A stretch of 42,157 bases of DNA, taken from contig CAMWMZ010000008.1 in assembly GCA_947175485.1 (NCBI GenBank), positions 1 through 42,157 of the forward strand. The letters run 5' to 3'. A program made the translations under genes and the position numbers. Shown piece after piece: positions 39,637-42,157 of the stretch (position 1 is the stretch's first letter; every line of letters starts with the position of its first letter). This stretch comes from an uncultured Clostridia bacterium (GTDB lineage Bacteria > Bacillota > Clostridia > Christensenellales > Borkfalkiaceae). The notes beneath the pieces are model-generated. The model saw only the letters and a program-made list of their open reading frames with translations. It made no database searches and had not been told where the DNA came from.

Positions 39637-39683
39637 ATATGCCTCCGTTTTCACGTTTTTACCGAAAGTTAAATTCGCGTTTT

Positions 39684-39712
39684 ATTATACCATTTAACTG
39701 CCGTCAATGCAA
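39684..39712 (-). promoter_or_regulatory. Promoter of the DUF4011 helicase gene
   Basis: TTGCAT (39707-39712), 17-nt spacer and perfect TATAAT (39684-39689) on the minus strand, preceded by TGG (extended -10). The helicase is thus transcribed independently of the HelD-like gene upstream. Confidence 0.72.
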
Positions 39713-39745
39713 GTATCTTTTTAATTATTGCCCCGCAAATTTCGG

Positions 39746-42127
39746 TTATACCTTTTCATATATTACCGCAAGTTCTTTAAGCGCGCGGGTGTAAGCGATA
39801 TATTTTTCGTTATCGGTCATATCCGCGTCCGCCACGGCGACGGCGGTAAATTCAAGCCCTTTGCTTTCATAAACCGTCATAACGTTGATTTTGGTTTTTG
39901 AAATTCTTCCCGTGCGGCTTATAACGTTATAGCTTTTACGGATATACTTATCTATAGATTGCCCCCCGCATATTACGGCTTTAAGCCCGTTTTTGGAGGA
40001 AAGCCAGCTTGTTACGCAACGCGTTGAAATGCGCGTGACCTTGACGCCGTCGAAGCCTATAGACTTCATTTTTATGCCGAGTTTTTTAGAGACGTATTCC
40101 ACAATCTGGTTTGTGTTGCGGTAATTCAAATCCAACTCGTATATTTTATAGCCCGTTTCCGCCCAGTCGGTTATGCCGCGGTAGCCGGTGATATTCTGCT
40201 TTAAATCCCCGAATATATTGAACACGGCGCGGCTGTTGACCTGTTTTATAACCCCGTATTCCGCCGCAGAAATATCCTGCGCTTCATCAACGAATATAAA
40301 CGAAAATTTGGGCGAAAGGTCGTAGCCGAGCTTAGTTAACAGAAGGCAAAGGGCGAAAGCGTCGCTTTTGGCGAGCTTCTTTTCCGTTACGCCGAATTTT
40401 ATTTTTGATTTTTTAACCGTTTCCCTATAAAAAAACCGCAGAACTCCGAGCGTGTTTTCACACTTGCCTATTGCGGAAAGATAGCTTTCTCCGCGCAAAA
40501 CGTCGGCGAAATCGTGCACGGCGGAAAACGCGTTTAAAATACGTTCGACGCGGGATATGTTGGCGTCTATTTCGTTTTTGAGCTGTTCGCGCTTTTCTAT
40601 ACCGCTTGCGTAAGTTAAAATTTCGACGTCTCCCGCCTTGAATTTATAGCGGTGCAAATCGGTAATTTCCTTTTCTACGGTTTGCTTTAAGCACTGCAAA
40701 TCCTCTATTGCGGAAAGGCAGATTTTGGAGGAATATCGGCGCAGATATTTTATCGATTTATAGAAAGAAAGCAGTTGCTTATAGAAAAAAGCGTAGCGTT
40801 TCATTCTTTCGTCGGAGAACACGAGGGAAAGAAATTCTTTTACGTCTAACACGCAGTTGAACATATATCTGAACTGTTTTGTATAATACAGCCCGCCGTC
40901 GCGCTTTTCTTTTATTTCCCCGAGCACACAGCGGCGGACCCTCAGCCCCGCGTTTTTGATTTTTTCATATTCTTCGATTTGCAGCGCGCAAACGCTTTCA
41001 ACCTCTTTTGCGACTTCGCGGCAATCTTCCGAAACGAACAAGCCGTAAATTCCGTCGTAAATTTTAGCGAGCTTTTTATCGACCGCCTCAGAAAAATCCG
41101 CCGAATACACGTGTTTGAGATATTCGGAGTTCAGTTCCAAAGAGAAATCTATTTTTCCGCTTATATCCGCGCCCGCGTTTTTCAAGAGGTTTAAAAAATA
41201 GTTATCGAGCGTGCTTGTTCTCACCTTTTCGAGTTCAAGCACGGTTGCAAGCTCGTCTATGAAAGCGTTAAAGGAATCCGACGGCGTTATAACCATTACG
41301 TCGGAGGGACGGACGCTTTCGTTATTATACATAATGTAGGAAAGGCGGTGCAAAAGTATCATTGTTTTGCCGCTGCCCGCAACCCCTTGCAATACGAATT
41401 CTTCGCGCTCGGGCAGGGTGATAATTTCAAACTGCTTTTCCTGAATGGTTTCTATAATATCGCAGATTTCCTGCTTTTCTTTTCTGCCGCGCAAAATTTC
41501 TTTTAAAAACGGGTCGAAGATAAGGCTTTCGTCCCTGCCGCCGATTTCTTCTTTTGAAAGGTAATCGGACAGGTTTAAATACTCGTTTTGCATATCGAGA
41601 ATTTTTCCGTTTTTAGTGCGGAGCGCGCGGCGCAGAATGAGCTTATAATCGTATTCGTTGATTGAAAACCGAGTTTTGCTTTTTTGATAGTATCTGCGGG
41701 CGAGCGGGGCGCGCCAGTCGAGAATTTCCAGCTTTTCGTCGCCGTGCTTGCCGATATAGTAAGAGTTATAGCCCTCTTTATCGTCGGTTAAATCCATGCG
41801 CGCGAAATACGGTTCTTCAAAAAAGGGCTTGAACTCCTGCATTTTTGCTTTGATTTGGGAAATTTCGGCGTTTATTTCAAGAACTCTGCGATATTTTTCC
41901 GCATTATAATCTTCTTGATTAGTAAGGGTTTGTTTTTCTGATTTAAGCCCGTCGAGCTTTGATTTGAGTTTTGAAAGCCTGAACGCGCGCAAAAGCTTCA
42001 TTACCGCGGCGATACGCGTTTCTTCATAAGCAAACTGTTTTTCACCGTCGAGCAAGCTGAGAAAATATTGCTTTTCCGGCTCGCGCTTCGGGTTGATTAA
42101 GTTGATAAGCTCTTCAAATTCAGTCAT
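39746..42127 (-). CDS. HelD-like superfamily-1 (UvrD-type) helicase
   Basis: 793 residues. A charged coiled-coil N-terminal arm (about 20-110) is followed by the HelD signature DWRAPLARRYY (137-147), Walker A GVAGSGKT (248-255), a long helical insertion (about 300-600), Walker B VDEAQD (613-618), GDLKQ, LNYRNT, TVYESKGLEF and the C-terminal YTRALKEL. HelD removes stalled RNA polymerase from DNA in Bacillota, so that is one likely job; a DNA repair or defence role with the neighbouring DUF4011 helicase is an alternative. The start at 42127 has no Shine-Dalgarno and the frame is open to the window edge, so the true start could lie further upstream. Confidence 0.85.
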   Translation of the reverse strand: MTEFEELINLINPKREPEKQYFLSLLDGEKQFAYEETRIAAVMKLLRAFRLSKLKSKLDGLKSEKQTLTNQEDYNAEKYRRVLEINAEISQIKAKMQEFKPFFEEPYFARMDLTDDKEGYNSYYIGKHGDEKLEILDWRAPLARRYYQKSKTRFSINEYDYKLILRRALRTKNGKILDMQNEYLNLSDYLSKEEIGGRDESLIFDPFLKEILRGRKEKQEICDIIETIQEKQFEIITLPEREEFVLQGVAGSGKTMILLHRLSYIMYNNESVRPSDVMVITPSDSFNAFIDELATVLELEKVRTSTLDNYFLNLLKNAGADISGKIDFSLELNSEYLKHVYSADFSEAVDKKLAKIYDGIYGLFVSEDCREVAKEVESVCALQIEEYEKIKNAGLRVRRCVLGEIKEKRDGGLYYTKQFRYMFNCVLDVKEFLSLVFSDERMKRYAFFYKQLLSFYKSIKYLRRYSSKICLSAIEDLQCLKQTVEKEITDLHRYKFKAGDVEILTYASGIEKREQLKNEIDANISRVERILNAFSAVHDFADVLRGESYLSAIGKCENTLGVLRFFYRETVKKSKIKFGVTEKKLAKSDAFALCLLLTKLGYDLSPKFSFIFVDEAQDISAAEYGVIKQVNSRAVFNIFGDLKQNITGYRGITDWAETGYKIYELDLNYRNTNQIVEYVSKKLGIKMKSIGFDGVKVTRISTRCVTSWLSSKNGLKAVICGGQSIDKYIRKSYNVISRTGRISKTKINVMTVYESKGLEFTAVAVADADMTDNEKYIAYTRALKELAVIYEKV

Positions 42128-42135
42128 TAAAGTTA

Positions 42136-42141
42136 AGTATA
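42136..42141 (-). promoter_or_regulatory. Possible -10 box just ahead of the HelD-like gene
   Basis: TATACT on the minus strand, 8 nt before the proposed ATG, so transcription would start at or next to the start codon (leaderless mRNA). The matching -35 region lies beyond the window and cannot be checked. Confidence 0.35.
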
Positions 42142-42157
42142 GCACATTGATATAAAA

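Overview
The window looks like a chromosomal segment of a Gram-positive-type member of the Bacillota (Clostridia). Evidence: consensus sigma-A promoters (TTGACA-17-TATAAT type, several with TG-extended -10 boxes), AAGGAG/GGAGG ribosome binding sites, rho-independent terminators after many genes, a secA-prfB pair as in Bacillus, a lysine riboswitch ahead of lysine/DAP genes, a SigB/SigF-type sigma module, and AzgA-type purine uptake. The type II (long) IleS and the archaeal/fungal-type aspartate-semialdehyde dehydrogenase suggest a non-model lineage, perhaps near Christensenellales; that placement is an inference from gene content. I recognised no tRNA, rRNA, CRISPR array, transposase or prophage genes.

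Layout. 1-1928 (minus strand): four overlapping genes, STAS antagonist, degenerate anti-sigma-like ATPase, SigB/SigF-family sigma factor, intact HATPase anti-sigma factor, read from one strong promoter; a 54-bp-period repeat begins at the window edge. 2226-3657 (plus): citrate synthase. 3702-6435 (minus): feoA-feoB-pseudouridine synthase, coupled by ATGA/GTGA overlaps, with a 19-bp palindrome over the feoA start. 6688-11312 (minus): a lipoprotein with a transglutaminase core, overlapping ileS. 11393-17297 (minus): a small membrane protein, tsaD, prfB and secA. 17403-22372 (minus): a small immunity-like acidic protein, then adenine deaminase, a membrane-linked XRE regulator and a purine permease, each with its own promoter. 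22418-25197 (minus): a Cd/Zn efflux P-type ATPase with its ArsR/SmtB-type sensor and a textbook operator, followed upstream by three 69-bp tandem repeats. 25469-30161 (minus): two large exported proteins of unknown function, one membrane-anchored and one a lipoprotein. 30208-33335 (plus): lysine riboswitch and attenuator, asd-dapA-dapB. 33461-33791: a tiny XRE regulator with two operators, a strong promoter facing away from it, and near-identical hairpins on both sides. 34018-42157 (minus): two large superfamily-1 helicases, a DUF4011-helicase-nuclease-like protein of the kind seen in anti-phage defence and a HelD-like protein.

How the parts fit. The asd-dapA-dapB unit makes dihydrodipicolinate-derived precursors for lysine and cell wall, and the leader allows mutually exclusive antiterminator and terminator pairings that should respond to lysine. 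The purine block imports and deaminates adenine. The arsR-P-ATPase pair forms a self-contained metal detoxification circuit in which operator, promoter and sensor residues can all be read. The most interesting candidates for new biology are the helicase pair at 34-42 kb, the hairpin-bracketed XRE unit with its outward promoter and possible small RNA (33.3-33.8 kb), the sigma module with an apparently ATP-dead anti-sigma paralogue, and FeoB with degraded guanine-specificity motifs.
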